This document shows, piece after piece, positions 53,967-63,673 of a stretch of 64,000 bases of DNA (positions are counted from its first letter, which is position 1; each line of letters starts with the position of its first letter). The DNA comes from Paramesorhizobium endophyticum (GTDB taxonomy: Bacteria; Pseudomonadota; Alphaproteobacteria; Rhizobiales; Rhizobiaceae). The stretch is taken from contig NZ_BMHH01000004.1 of the NCBI RefSeq assembly GCF_014640615.1, positions 124,001-188,000 on the forward strand, read 5' to 3'. The notes beneath the pieces were generated by a model, which did not search any database, was not told the DNA's origin, and saw only the letters and a list, made by a program, of their open reading frames with translations. The position numbers were made by a program, and so were the translations under genes.

Positions 53967-54012
53967 GGCTGCAGTAGAATAATTCCGAAGGTTGGGAGGA
54001 GGCCTCGGACAC

Positions 54013-55083
54013 ATGCTGGAATTACGGAACATATCGAAGAAGGTGGGGGGTGCTTATCACATTCACCCCACCAATCTGGTTTTGCCGCGCGGCAGCCTGA
54101 ACATTCTGCTCGGGCCAACGCTGTCGGGCAAGACGTCGCTCATGCGGCTGATGGCGGGGCTGGACCGGCCAAGCGAGGGCGCGATCCTCTTCGACGGGCG
54201 TGATGTGACTTCGACGCCGGTGCAGAAGCGCAATGTCGCGATGGTGTACCAGCAATTCATCAACTACCCCACCTTGAGTGTTTATGAGAACATCGCCTCG
54301 CCCATGCGGGTCGCGGGCAGGCCTGCGGACGAGATCGACCGCGAGGTGCACAAGGCCGCGGATCTTCTGAAGCTGACGCCGTACCTCAACCGCACCCCGC
54401 AGGAGCTTTCCGGCGGTCAACAGCAGCGCACCGCTATTGCCCGCGCCATCCTCAAGCGGGCCGATCTGGTGCTGCTCGATGAGCCGCTCGCCAATCTCGA
54501 TTACAAGCTGCGCGAGGAATTGCGCGAGGAACTGCCGCGTATCTTCGCCGAATCCGGGGCGATCTTCGTCTATGCCACGACCGAGCCTTCGGAAGCGCTG
54601 CTTTTAGGCGGCAACACCGCGACCCTCTGCGAAGGGCGCGTGACGCAGTATGGCCCGACCATAGATGTCTATCGCCGCCCGCTCGACCTTGTCACGGCCC
54701 GCACGTTCGCCGACCCGCCGCTCAATACGGCGCGCATGGTGAAGGCGGGCGATACATTCCTGCGCGTCGACCGCGCCGTTATCGCGGTGCCCGAGCAATT
54801 GTCAGCGATCAGCGACGGGCCGCTCACCATCGCGTTCCAACCTCATCATCTGCGGCTGGAGGCGACGGAAAACGCGTCCGTACCGCTCAAGGCACGCACC
54901 CTCATCTCGGAAATCGCGGGATCGGAAAGCTTCATCCATCTCGATTACGAGGGCGAGCGCTGGGTGATGCTGACGCACGGCGTGCGGGACATCGAGCCGG
55001 ACCGGGAAATTGAAGTCTATCTCGATACCCGGCATCTGATGGCATTCGATGAAACCGGTCGCGCCGCCGGCGGACAGGCATAG
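54013..55083 (+). CDS. glpS: Glycerol ABC transporter ATP-binding protein GlpS
   Basis: One of two different ATPases of the GlpSTPQV glycerol importer characterised in Rhizobium leguminosarum. The 356 residues have an atypical Walker A, LGPTLSGKTSL (about 33-43), a normal signature LSGGQQQRTA (132-141) and Walker B with E157 in LLLDEPLANLD. The H-loop histidine is replaced by threonine: YATTEPSEAL (T190) where MalK-type proteins have YVTHDQ. Start ATG 54013 with GGGAGGAGG upstream. Pairs with GlpT, whose deviations are complementary. Confidence 0.92.
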   Translation: MLELRNISKKVGGAYHIHPTNLVLPRGSLNILLGPTLSGKTSLMRLMAGLDRPSEGAILFDGRDVTSTPVQKRNVAMVYQQFINYPTLSVYENIASPMRVAGRPADEIDREVHKAADLLKLTPYLNRTPQELSGGQQQRTAIARAILKRADLVLLDEPLANLDYKLREELREELPRIFAESGAIFVYATTEPSEALLLGGNTATLCEGRVTQYGPTIDVYRRPLDLVTARTFADPPLNTARMVKAGDTFLRVDRAVIAVPEQLSAISDGPLTIAFQPHHLRLEATENASVPLKARTLISEIAGSESFIHLDYEGERWVMLTHGVRDIEPDREIEVYLDTRHLMAFDETGRAAGGQA

Positions 55084-55097
55084 GAGGAGGGGAGAGG

Positions 55098-56168
55098 ATG
55101 GCTCGCATCACGCTGGATCATATCCGTCACGCCTATAGCGCCGCGGCCCAGGCCAAGGGCGACTATGCGCTGAAGCTGGTCGACCATGAATGGGAGGATG
55201 GCAGCGCCTATGCATTGCTCGGACCCTCCGGCTGCGGCAAGACGACTTTGCTCAACATCATTTCCGGCCTGTTGCAGCCGACCGAGGGACGCATCCTCTT
55301 CGACGGGCGCGACGTGACCGGGCTTTCGACCGAGGAGCGCAACATCGCGCAGGTGTTCCAGTTCCCCGTCGTCTACGACACGATGACCGTCTTCGATAAT
55401 CTCGCCTTCCCCTTGCGCAACCGCCGCATGCCGGAGCCGGAAGTGGTGCAGCGCGTAAACGAGATTCTGCGCATGACGGACCTCTCGGTTATCGCCGGGC
55501 GGCGGGCGCTGGGGCTGACCGCCGACCAGAAGCAGAAGATTTCGCTCGGGCGCGGGCTGGTCCGCGCCAATGTCAACGCGATTCTCTTCGACGAGCCGCT
55601 GACGGTGATCGACCCGCATATGAAATGGGTGCTGCGCTCGCAGTTAAAGCGGCTCCACCGCCAGTCGGGCTTCACTATGGTCTATGTCACCCACGACCAG
55701 ACCGAAGCGCTCACCTTCGCCGACAAGGTGGTGGTGATGCATAATGGCGAGATCGTGCAGATCGGCACCCCAGTGGAGTTATTCGAGCGGCCGAGCCACA
55801 CTTTCGTCGGCTATTTCATCGGCTCGCCGGGCATGAACCTGATGCCCGCGCGGATCGAGGGCAGCACTGCGCAGGTAGGAAGCCAGTCCATCCCGCTGCC
55901 CGGCGCGCCGCGCATCGGCAGTGCCAAGCGCATCGAGCTCGGCATCCGGCCCGAATTCGTCAGGCTCGGACGCGAGGGACTTCCGGTACGCATCGACAAG
56001 GTCGAGGATATCGGGCGCTACCGCATAGTGCGCGCCGGTTTTGAGGGGCAAAAGCTCGCCGTCGTCGTGGAGGAGGACGGGGAAATCCCCGCCGAGCCGC
56101 GGGTGCTTTTCGATCCCAAGGCTATTGGCATTTTTGCCGATTCCTGGCGCGTGGGAATGGAGGGATAG
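55098..56168 (+). CDS. glpT: Glycerol ABC transporter ATP-binding protein GlpT
   Basis: Second ATPase of the glycerol importer, 356 residues. Walker A GPSGCGKTT (42-50), Walker B FDEP with E166 and H-loop YVTHDQTEAL (H199) are normal, but the signature LSGGQ is replaced by LTADQKQKISLGRG (about 140-153). The C-terminal OB domain is present. It starts 14 bases after glpS with an AGGAGGGGAGAGG ribosome site. Not to be confused with the enterobacterial GlpT antiporter of the same name. Confidence 0.92.
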   Translation: MARITLDHIRHAYSAAAQAKGDYALKLVDHEWEDGSAYALLGPSGCGKTTLLNIISGLLQPTEGRILFDGRDVTGLSTEERNIAQVFQFPVVYDTMTVFDNLAFPLRNRRMPEPEVVQRVNEILRMTDLSVIAGRRALGLTADQKQKISLGRGLVRANVNAILFDEPLTVIDPHMKWVLRSQLKRLHRQSGFTMVYVTHDQTEALTFADKVVVMHNGEIVQIGTPVELFERPSHTFVGYFIGSPGMNLMPARIEGSTAQVGSQSIPLPGAPRIGSAKRIELGIRPEFVRLGREGLPVRIDKVEDIGRYRIVRAGFEGQKLAVVVEEDGEIPAEPRVLFDPKAIGIFADSWRVGMEG

Positions 56169-56171
56169 GCC

Positions 56172-57038
<867 letters not shown>

Positions 57039-57039
57039 T

Positions 57040-57909
57040 ATGAGCGCCGTCGTTAATGATACTGTCTTCACGCGGGAAACGCCCCGCCAGCGGGTGAAGA
57101 GCCAGCGTACAGGGCGGTTCGGCTGGCTGGTGCCGGCGGTCTATATCGTGCTGCTGCTCATCCCGATCTATTGGCTCATCAATATGAGCTTCAAGACGAA
57201 CCAGGAAATCGTTTCGTCGATGACGCTCTATCCGCATGAGCCTACCTTGCGGAATTTCCAGGCCATCTTCACGGATTCGTCCTGGTATTCAGGCTATATC
57301 AACTCGATTATCTATGTCGTGCTCAACATGGTGATCTCGGTCGCTGTGGCGCTGCCCGCCGCCTACGCCTTCTCGCGCTACCGGTTCCTGGGCGACAAGC
57401 ATCTGTTCTTCTGGCTGCTCACCAACCGCATGGCCCCGCCGGCGGTGTTCGCCCTGCCGTTCTTCCAGCTCTATTCGGCCTTCGGGCTGATCGACACCCA
57501 TATCGCCGTCGCGCTGGCGCATTGCCTGTTCAACGTGCCGCTGGCCGTCTGGATATTGGAAGGCTTCATGTCCGGCGTGCCGAAGGAAATCGACGAGACC
57601 GCCTATATCGACGGCTATTCTTTCCCGAAATTCTTCGCCAAGATATTCACGCCGCTCATTGCCTCCGGCATCGGTGTCGCCGCCTTCTTCTGCTTCATGT
57701 TCTCATGGGTGGAACTGCTGATCGCGCGGACGCTGACGACGACCGACGCAAAGCCCATCGCCGCCACCATGACGCGCACCGTCTCCGCCGCCGGCATGGA
57801 TTGGGGCCTGCTTGCCGCCGCGGGCGTGCTGACGCTGATACCGGGCGCGCTGGTGATCTGGTTCGTCCGCAATTACATCGCCAAGGGCTTCGCGCTGGGG
57901 AGGGTATGA
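57040..57909 (+). CDS. glpQ: Glycerol ABC transporter permease GlpQ
   Basis: Second channel subunit, 289 residues, MalG-like: YIVLLLIPIYWLINMSFKTN in the first helix region and a docking loop KEIDETAYIDGYSFPKFF near residue 185. It starts one base after the glpP stop and ends in an ATGA overlap with the next small gene. Different from the glycerophosphodiester phosphodiesterase also called GlpQ. Confidence 0.93.
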   Translation: MSAVVNDTVFTRETPRQRVKSQRTGRFGWLVPAVYIVLLLIPIYWLINMSFKTNQEIVSSMTLYPHEPTLRNFQAIFTDSSWYSGYINSIIYVVLNMVISVAVALPAAYAFSRYRFLGDKHLFFWLLTNRMAPPAVFALPFFQLYSAFGLIDTHIAVALAHCLFNVPLAVWILEGFMSGVPKEIDETAYIDGYSFPKFFAKIFTPLIASGIGVAAFFCFMFSWVELLIARTLTTTDAKPIAATMTRTVSAAGMDWGLLAAAGVLTLIPGALVIWFVRNYIAKGFALGRV

Positions 57910-58205
57910 TCATGGCACATCTGCCCGATTTTTCATGGATGGCGTGGACCTGGGCGACCGTGGCCTTCTTCGGGGCCATTGCGCTGCTGCTCGCCGGAAT
58001 GTGCGTGTGGGAATATCTCTCGCCCGGCGGGTCCCCGCGCAACGGCATCCTGCGCTTCGAGACGACGCGCGGCGACCGGCTGTTCATCTCTTTGCTCGGC
58101 AGCGCCTTCATCAATATCGCATGGCTCGGGCTGGTCGGACCGAACCTTTGGTGGGCGCTCGCGCTCTCGGTGATCTACGCCATCGGCGTGTTTCGTTACG
58201 TGTGA
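57906..58205 (+). CDS. DUF2160 small membrane protein of the glycerol importer operon
   Basis: Protein of 99 residues with three hydrophobic segments (WTWATVAFFGAIALLLAGM, FISLLGSAFINIAWLGLVG, WWALALSVIYAIGVF). ATG 57906 overlaps the glpQ stop as ATGA and precedes glpV, so it is part of the importer operon. DUF2160 proteins are regularly found at this place in Rhizobiales glp operons; their function is not established. A small accessory subunit of the channel is the simplest guess. Confidence 0.82.
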   Translation: MIMAHLPDFSWMAWTWATVAFFGAIALLLAGMCVWEYLSPGGSPRNGILRFETTRGDRLFISLLGSAFINIAWLGLVGPNLWWALALSVIYAIGVFRYV

Positions 58206-58299
58206 ATTCGGGGCGCGTTGCGTCCCAAAGGAAATGGGCTCGGCGATCGCGCCCAGAATTTTGAATGTCAATGCAATCGCAAGCTTGGGGAGGAATACC

Positions 58300-60021
58300 A
58301 TGCGACGGCATCTTATGACCACGACAGCACTGATCGTGCTGGCAATGACCGGCTCGGCCTTAGCCGGAATGGACGAGGCGAAGCAGTTCCTGGACAAGGA
58401 GATTGGTGATCTTTCATCCTTGACCCGCGCGGACCAGGAAAAGGAAATGCAATGGTTCATCGACGCGGCGAAACCGTTCGCCGGCGCGGAGATCAAGGTC
58501 GTCTCCGAAACGATGACGACGCATGAATATGAATCGAAGGTGCTGGCCCCGGCTTTCACCGCGATTACCGGCATCAAGGTGACCCACGACCTGATCGGCG
58601 AGGGTGATGTTGTCGAAAAGCTGCAGACGCAGATGCAGTCCGGCGAGAACATTTATGACGCTTATATCAACGACAGCGACCTGATAGGCACCCATTGGCG
58701 CTATCAGCAGGCACGCAACCTCACCGACTGGATGGCGAACGAGGGCAAGGACGTCACCAATCCGATGCTCGATGTGGATGATTTCATCGGCAAATCGTTT
58801 ACGACGGCACCGGACGGAAAGCTCTATCAGCTGCCGGACCAGCAATTCGCCAATGTCTACTGGTTCCGCTACGATTGGTTCAATGACGAAAAGAACAAGG
58901 CGGATTTCAAGGCGAAATATGGCTACGATCTCGGCGTGCCGGTCAACTGGTCGGCCTATGAGGACATCGCTGCGTTCTTCACCGGCCGCGAGATCGACGG
59001 TAAGAAGGTCTATGGCCACATGGACTACGGCAAAAAGGACCCGTCGCTTGGCTGGCGCTTCACCGACGCATGGCTTTCTATGGCCGGCAATGGCGACAAG
59101 GGCATCCCGAACGGCAAGCCGGTCGACGAATGGGGTATCAAGGTCGATGCGAATTCGCGTCCTGTCGGCTCCTGCGTGGCGCGCGGCGGCGATACCAACG
59201 GCCCGGCTTCCGTCTATGCAATCGAAAAATATCTGGAATGGATGAAGGCCTATGCGCCGCCGGAAGCCCAGGGCATGACCTTTTCCGAATCAGGTCCGGT
59301 ACCGGGCCAGGGCAACGTAGCCCAGCAGATGTTCACCTATACTGGCTTTACCGCCGACTTCGTGAAGCCGGGCCTGCCGGTGGTGAATGAAGACGGCACG
59401 CCGAAATGGCGCTTCGCTCCGAGCCCGCATGGCGTCTACTGGAAAGATGGCATGAAGCTCGGCTATCAGGACGTCGGCTCGTGGACGCTGATGAAATCGA
59501 CTCCCGAGGACCGTGCCAAGGCCGCATGGCTCTATGCACAGTTCGTGACGTCGAAGACGGTGGATGTGAAAAAGAGCCATTTCGGCCTGACCTTCATCCG
59601 TCAGTCTACGCTCGATCACAAATCCTTCACCGACCGCGCCCCGAAGCTCGGCGGCCTCATCGAGTTTTACCGCTCCCCGGCCCGCGTGCAATGGTCGCCG
59701 ACCGGAACGAACGTTCCTGACTATCCGAAGCTCGCCCAGTTGTGGTGGCAAGCGATTGGCGACGCGGCTTCCGGCGCCAAGACTGCGCAGGAGGCGATGG
59801 ATTCGCTCTGCGCCGAGCAGGAGAAGGTGCTCGCACGCCTCGAACGTGCCGGCGTCCAGGGCGATTTCGGGCCGAAGCTCGCCGAAGAGCACGATCTGGA
59901 ATATTGGAACAAGGATGCGGTCTCCAAGGGAAACCTTGCACCGCAGCTGAAAATCGAGAACGAAAAGGAAAAGCCGATCACCGTCAATTATGACGAACTG
60001 GTCAAGAGCTGGCAGAAGTAA
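58300..60021 (+). CDS. glpV: Glycerol ABC transporter substrate-binding protein GlpV
   Basis: Periplasmic glycerol receptor of 573 residues, larger than common family 1 sugar binders. ATG 58300 with GGGGAGGAA upstream gives MRRHLMTTTALIVLAM, a signal peptide cleaved after ALA. The mature chain has GEGDVVEKLQTQMQSGENIY, YQLPDQQFANVYWFRYDWF and CVARGGDTNGPASVYAIEKY. It is the last importer gene; a hairpin follows, then glpK. Confidence 0.92.
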   Translation: MRRHLMTTTALIVLAMTGSALAGMDEAKQFLDKEIGDLSSLTRADQEKEMQWFIDAAKPFAGAEIKVVSETMTTHEYESKVLAPAFTAITGIKVTHDLIGEGDVVEKLQTQMQSGENIYDAYINDSDLIGTHWRYQQARNLTDWMANEGKDVTNPMLDVDDFIGKSFTTAPDGKLYQLPDQQFANVYWFRYDWFNDEKNKADFKAKYGYDLGVPVNWSAYEDIAAFFTGREIDGKKVYGHMDYGKKDPSLGWRFTDAWLSMAGNGDKGIPNGKPVDEWGIKVDANSRPVGSCVARGGDTNGPASVYAIEKYLEWMKAYAPPEAQGMTFSESGPVPGQGNVAQQMFTYTGFTADFVKPGLPVVNEDGTPKWRFAPSPHGVYWKDGMKLGYQDVGSWTLMKSTPEDRAKAAWLYAQFVTSKTVDVKKSHFGLTFIRQSTLDHKSFTDRAPKLGGLIEFYRSPARVQWSPTGTNVPDYPKLAQLWWQAIGDAASGAKTAQEAMDSLCAEQEKVLARLERAGVQGDFGPKLAEEHDLEYWNKDAVSKGNLAPQLKIENEKEKPITVNYDELVKSWQK

Positions 60022-60033
60022 TCACTACCATTT

Positions 60034-60058
60034 ACCGGGGCGGCCTGGCCGTCCCGGT
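60034..60058 (+). terminator. GC hairpin between glpV and glpK
   Basis: Arms accggggcggc and gccgtcccggt pair over 11 positions with one G-T. No T-run follows on the plus strand, so it probably stabilises the glpV end of the mRNA or gives partial termination before glpK. Confidence 0.5.
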
Positions 60059-60082
60059 TATCTATAAAGGATTGCAGTGAGA

Positions 60083-61582
60083 ATGAGCGGTTATATCCTG
60101 GCGATCGATCAAGGCACCACTTCGACGCGGTCGATGGTGTTCGACGGCAATATGAATGTTGTCGGGAAAGGGCAGCAGGAGTTCACCCAGCATTTTCCCG
60201 CTTCGGGATGGGTCGAGCACGACGCTAGCGAGATTTGGGAAAGCGCCCGCTCGACCATCCGCACGGCGCTTGCTGAAGCCGGGATCGAAGCTGCCGATAT
60301 TGCCGCGATCGGCATCACCAACCAGCGGGAGACCGCCGTGGTCTGGGACCGTGCCAGCGGAGAGGCGCTGCACCGCGCCATTGTCTGGCAGGACCGTCGG
60401 ACAGCGCAGCTTTGCGAGGAGTTGAAGCGCCGGGATCTCGAACCGCTTTTCACGCAGAAGACCGGCCTGCTTCTCGATCCATATTTTTCCGGCACGAAAC
60501 TGGCATGGCTGCTGGACAATGTACCTTCCCTGCGCGAGCGCGCCGAGAAAGGCGAGGTCTGTTTCGGCACGATCGACAGCTGGCTGATCTACAAGCTTAC
60601 TGGCGGCAAGGCGCATGTAACCGACGCCACGAATGCCTCCCGCACATTGATCTATAATATCGGCGAGAACCGTTGGGATGCGGAACTGCTGGATATCTTC
60701 AAGATTCCCGCCGCAATGCTCCCCGAGGTGAAGGACTGCGCCGCGGATTTCGGCGTCACCGACCCCGCCTTGTTCGGCGCGACCATTCCTATCCTTGGCG
60801 TCGCGGGCGACCAGCAAGCGGCGGTCATCGGCAATGCCTGCTTCGAGCCGGGCATGATGAAGTCCACTTACGGCACCGGTTGTTTCGCGCTCCTGAACAC
60901 GGGCACGGACCGCGTAGCGTCTTCAAACCGGCTCATCACCACCATCGCCTATCGCCTGGACGGCGTGACGACCTACGCCCTCGAAGGCTCGATTTTCATC
61001 GCCGGGGCTGCGGTGCAATGGCTGCGGGACGAGATGGGCTTTATCTCCGCCGCCTCCGAAGTCAGCGCGCTTGCGCAGAAGGCCGACCCCAATCAGCGTG
61101 TTTATCTCGTTCCAGCCTTTACCGGCCTGGGTGCGCCGCATTGGGACGCCGAGGCGCGCGGCGCTATTTTCGGCCTGACCCGGCGGACCGGCCAGGCCGA
61201 GTTCGCCCGCGCGGTGCTTGAGAGCGTGGCTTTTCAAACGCTCGATCTTCTGGAAGCCATGCGCGGCGACTGGAAAGGCGCGAACGGCAGCACCGTGCTG
61301 CGCGTCGATGGCGGCATGGTCGCGTCTGACTGGACGATGCAGCGCCTCGCCGACATTCTGAACGCGCCGGTCGACCGCCCGACCTTTCTGGAAACAACCG
61401 TGCTCGGCGCAGCATGGCTGGCCGCCTCCCGCGCCGGCCTGTGGCCCGACCGCAAAGGCTTCGCCGAACGGTGGCAGCGCGATTGCCGCTTCGAGCCCTC
61501 GATGCAAGAGGAAGAGCGGCAGGGGACGATCCTGGGCTGGCGGGACAGCGTTTCGCGCTGCCTCACGCATCGTCCCGGGTGA
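60083..61582 (+). CDS. glpK: Glycerol kinase
   Basis: Phosphorylates imported glycerol to glycerol-3-phosphate, substrate of GlpD and inducer for GlpR. The 499 residues show [68 protein letters not shown] and the conserved [11 protein letters not shown] and [23 protein letters not shown] 60083 matches the usual start; a GTG six bases earlier is closer to the AAGGA motif. Placement directly after the ABC importer makes a complete uptake-to-glycolysis unit. Confidence 0.96.
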   Translation: MSGYILAIDQGTTSTRSMVFDGNMNVVGKGQQEFTQHFPASGWVEHDASEIWESARSTIRTALAEAGIEAADIAAIGITNQRETAVVWDRASGEALHRAIVWQDRRTAQLCEELKRRDLEPLFTQKTGLLLDPYFSGTKLAWLLDNVPSLRERAEKGEVCFGTIDSWLIYKLTGGKAHVTDATNASRTLIYNIGENRWDAELLDIFKIPAAMLPEVKDCAADFGVTDPALFGATIPILGVAGDQQAAVIGNACFEPGMMKSTYGTGCFALLNTGTDRVASSNRLITTIAYRLDGVTTYALEGSIFIAGAAVQWLRDEMGFISAASEVSALAQKADPNQRVYLVPAFTGLGAPHWDAEARGAIFGLTRRTGQAEFARAVLESVAFQTLDLLEAMRGDWKGANGSTVLRVDGGMVASDWTMQRLADILNAPVDRPTFLETTVLGAAWLAASRAGLWPDRKGFAERWQRDCRFEPSMQEEERQGTILGWRDSVSRCLTHRPG

Positions 61583-61591
61583 GACAGGCGA

Positions 61592-62203
61592 TTAAGTCCG
61601 CTTCTGACGGGTCAGCATGTCGAGAATCGTGTCGCGGAGTTCCCGTTTGGCTTCTTCCGCGCTCATTTCATTTGCCGCAGCAGCCGATGCCAGCGCTTCC
61701 GCTGCGCCCAGCATTGCCCGCAAGCCGGGAAGGCTGACATGGCCGGAAGGGGAAGCGGGCTCGAGTGCAGCACGGCATTTGGCAAGGAATGCACTCTCGC
61801 CTTCGCGCTTGACACGCTCCAGTTCCGGTGACCCGGACAGGGCGGCGATGATGCCCGGTATCTCGCGCCCCTGCGCAAGCACGCAGTCCACATAGGCATT
61901 GGCTAGGACTTGTGCCCGCACCGGGGCGGTCTGCGCACTTCCGGCAATCGCCGCATCGATCAGCGCATTCTGCCGCGCGTCGAACTCCCTGTAGAGCGCC
62001 GCAAGCAGGCCGTTTCGATCCTGGAAATGGTCATACACCACCGGCTTCGTCACCCCCGCCTTCACGGCGAGGTGGCCGAGCGTCAGCGCCTCCGTGCCTT
62101 CCTGCTGTACGACGGTCCAAGCCACCGTGATCAATTGGCGGTAGCGCTCGTCGCGCGTGAGCCGCTGGCGGGGACTCGTTTCGTCCTGTTTTGTGCTTGA
62201 CAT
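61592..62203 (-). CDS. TetR-family transcriptional regulator
   Basis: Repressor of 203 residues: N-terminal helix-turn-helix ALTLGHLAVKAGVTKPVVYD and HFQDRNGLLAALYREF, then a helical ligand domain. It is divergent from a quinone reductase gene, with a clear palindrome between the two start codons, so it probably represses that gene and itself, responding to an electrophile or quinone. Ends ten bases from the glpK stop in convergent orientation and is unrelated to glycerol control. Confidence 0.88.
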   Translation of the reverse strand: MSSTKQDETSPRQRLTRDERYRQLITVAWTVVQQEGTEALTLGHLAVKAGVTKPVVYDHFQDRNGLLAALYREFDARQNALIDAAIAGSAQTAPVRAQVLANAYVDCVLAQGREIPGIIAALSGSPELERVKREGESAFLAKCRAALEPASPSGHVSLPGLRAMLGAAEALASAAAANEMSAEEAKRELRDTILDMLTRQKRT

Positions 62204-62206
62204 CGT

Positions 62207-62239
62207 TATATACCAAAAGTAACTTACTAAAAGTATATA
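62207..62239. promoter_or_regulatory. Candidate operator of the TetR/quinone reductase pair
   Basis: Inverted ends TATATAC (62207-62213) and GTATATA (62233-62239) frame an AT-rich centre that also holds AAAAGT twice. The 33-base site fills half of the 77-base gap between the divergent starts, directly next to the tetR start codon, a normal position for TetR self-repression. Confidence 0.6.
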
Positions 62240-62280
62240 GCAGCCGAGCTATCTCGGCAACAGCAAAGAGGAAATACGCC

Positions 62281-62898
62281 ATGCACGCGCTTATCGTGGT
62301 CTCGCATCCAAAAAAAGACGCCCTTACCCACGCGGTAGCAAAAGAGGTCGCCGCGGGGATCACCGCAGGGGGGCAAAATACCGCCGAAATCGCGGATCTG
62401 GCGGGGGAGGGGTTCGATCCACGCTATTCGGAAAAGGATGTTGCGACCTTCCTGCGCCATACGCCGGCTCCGTCCGATGTTGTCGCCGAGCAGGCGCGGG
62501 TGGACCGGGCGGATGCGCTAGTTCTCGTCTATCCGGTCTATTGGTGGTCGTTTCCCGGCTTGCTCAAGGGCTGGGTCGACCGCGTGTTTTCCAATGGATG
62601 GGCCTATGACGAAACGCCTGAAACCGGCGTGGTCAAGAAGCTGCAGAGGCTGAAAGTCCATCTCGTTGCCATCGGCGGCGCAGACCTTCGAACTTATGCG
62701 CGCCGTGGTTATTTCGGCGCGATGAGGACGCTGATCGAACAGGGCATCTTCGACTATTGCGGCGCCCCGGTTGTCACATCGGAACTGCTCCTCCCGCCTG
62801 AGGATGGCGACTGGACGCCCAGGCTGACAGAAGCGCGCGGCATCGGCGCACGGGCGTTCAGGAATGCCGGCCTTCGCAGCGTTGTCGACGCTGCCTGA
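62281..62898 (+). CDS. NAD(P)H quinone reductase, flavodoxin-like fold
   Basis: Cytoplasmic FMN or FAD enzyme reducing quinones by two electrons, 205 residues. It begins HALIVVSHPKKDALTHAVAK, with ALVLVYPVYWWSFPGLLKGW and VDRVFSNGWAYDE, the characteristic active-site block of the MdaB/Kef-type oxidoreductases, and HLVAIGGADLRTY. ATG 62281 with AAGAGGAAA upstream is chosen over frames opening further back. Controlled by the divergent TetR gene by position. Confidence 0.88.
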   Translation: MHALIVVSHPKKDALTHAVAKEVAAGITAGGQNTAEIADLAGEGFDPRYSEKDVATFLRHTPAPSDVVAEQARVDRADALVLVYPVYWWSFPGLLKGWVDRVFSNGWAYDETPETGVVKKLQRLKVHLVAIGGADLRTYARRGYFGAMRTLIEQGIFDYCGAPVVTSELLLPPEDGDWTPRLTEARGIGARAFRNAGLRSVVDAA

Positions 62899-62911
62899 GC
62901 AGCAGGTCACG

Positions 62912-63613
62912 CTAACCGCACTGATATACTTTTCGCACGTCGATGGTTCGGATTGGGATATCGTCTCCCGCCGAACCAGCGCCCACGAAAGGCTTGGAGC
63001 CGACAGCCGTTATACAACCGTCTTCCCCGAGAGCGCTCCAGGTGAGAAATGGCTGCAGGCTGATGTCTATCTTCGGGATTGGAAAAGAGGTGTCGCCCTT
63101 GTAGGGGACCTTGTAGATTCGGCGCGCCGGGCGGCCGCCGGAATTCGGCAGTTGAACTGAGAGGCTCGAGAACCATGCGCCGGTGCCGGAGCCAGCGCTA
63201 TTCGAGACGGAGAAGCCGACGATATCCTTCAGCGCCATCTTGCCGTTCGGGGGCAATGGCGGCAAGACGTAACGCTTGGGGCTCGAGGGTTTGGCGTTGC
63301 CGAAGCTTTGTAGATAAGTCTGCTCCAACGACTGTAAGCTTTGGGCTCCCCGAGCACCCGGTGGTGTCCTGTTGTTCGACCAGAGGCGCCCTGCCGCGGC
63401 GCGCAATGTGCAGGGCGCTGAACCGCGATTCAACACGGCAAAAAAGGCATTGACCTTCATCATGCCGGGACGGTCGTAGGCAATCTGCCGTATTTCGAGT
63501 TGCCCGGGTGCGCAATAGGCGAGCTGCTCCGCCGCAGCAAGTTCACCAGTCGCCATAACCCCGGCGAACAATATGAGAGTGGAGAGGGCAGATAATCTGG
63601 GGCGCGCTTTCAC
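62912..63613 (-). CDS. Secreted protein of unknown function
   Basis: I do not recognise the family. The 233 residues begin with a signal peptide (LSALSTLILFAGVMATGELA) cleaved near AAA-EQ. The mature part has four cysteines (in AYCAPGQ, APCTLRA, DGCITAV and the C-terminal YQCG), enough for two disulfides, and a pattern of beta strands such as MMKVNAFFAVLNRGSAPCTL that suggests an immunoglobulin-like sandwich. It is convergent with the quinone reductase gene and 60 bases after the pentapeptide-repeat gene on the same strand. Confidence 0.7.
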   Translation of the reverse strand: MKARPRLSALSTLILFAGVMATGELAAAEQLAYCAPGQLEIRQIAYDRPGMMKVNAFFAVLNRGSAPCTLRAAAGRLWSNNRTPPGARGAQSLQSLEQTYLQSFGNAKPSSPKRYVLPPLPPNGKMALKDIVGFSVSNSAGSGTGAWFSSLSVQLPNSGGRPARRIYKVPYKGDTSFPIPKIDISLQPFLTWSALGEDGCITAVGSKPFVGAGSAGDDIPIRTIDVRKVYQCG

Positions 63614-63673
63614 ATCTCGCCTCGCTGGCTGTTTGTCCGTTGCAACGCAGTGCCGCCACTGCCGGATGGAAGA

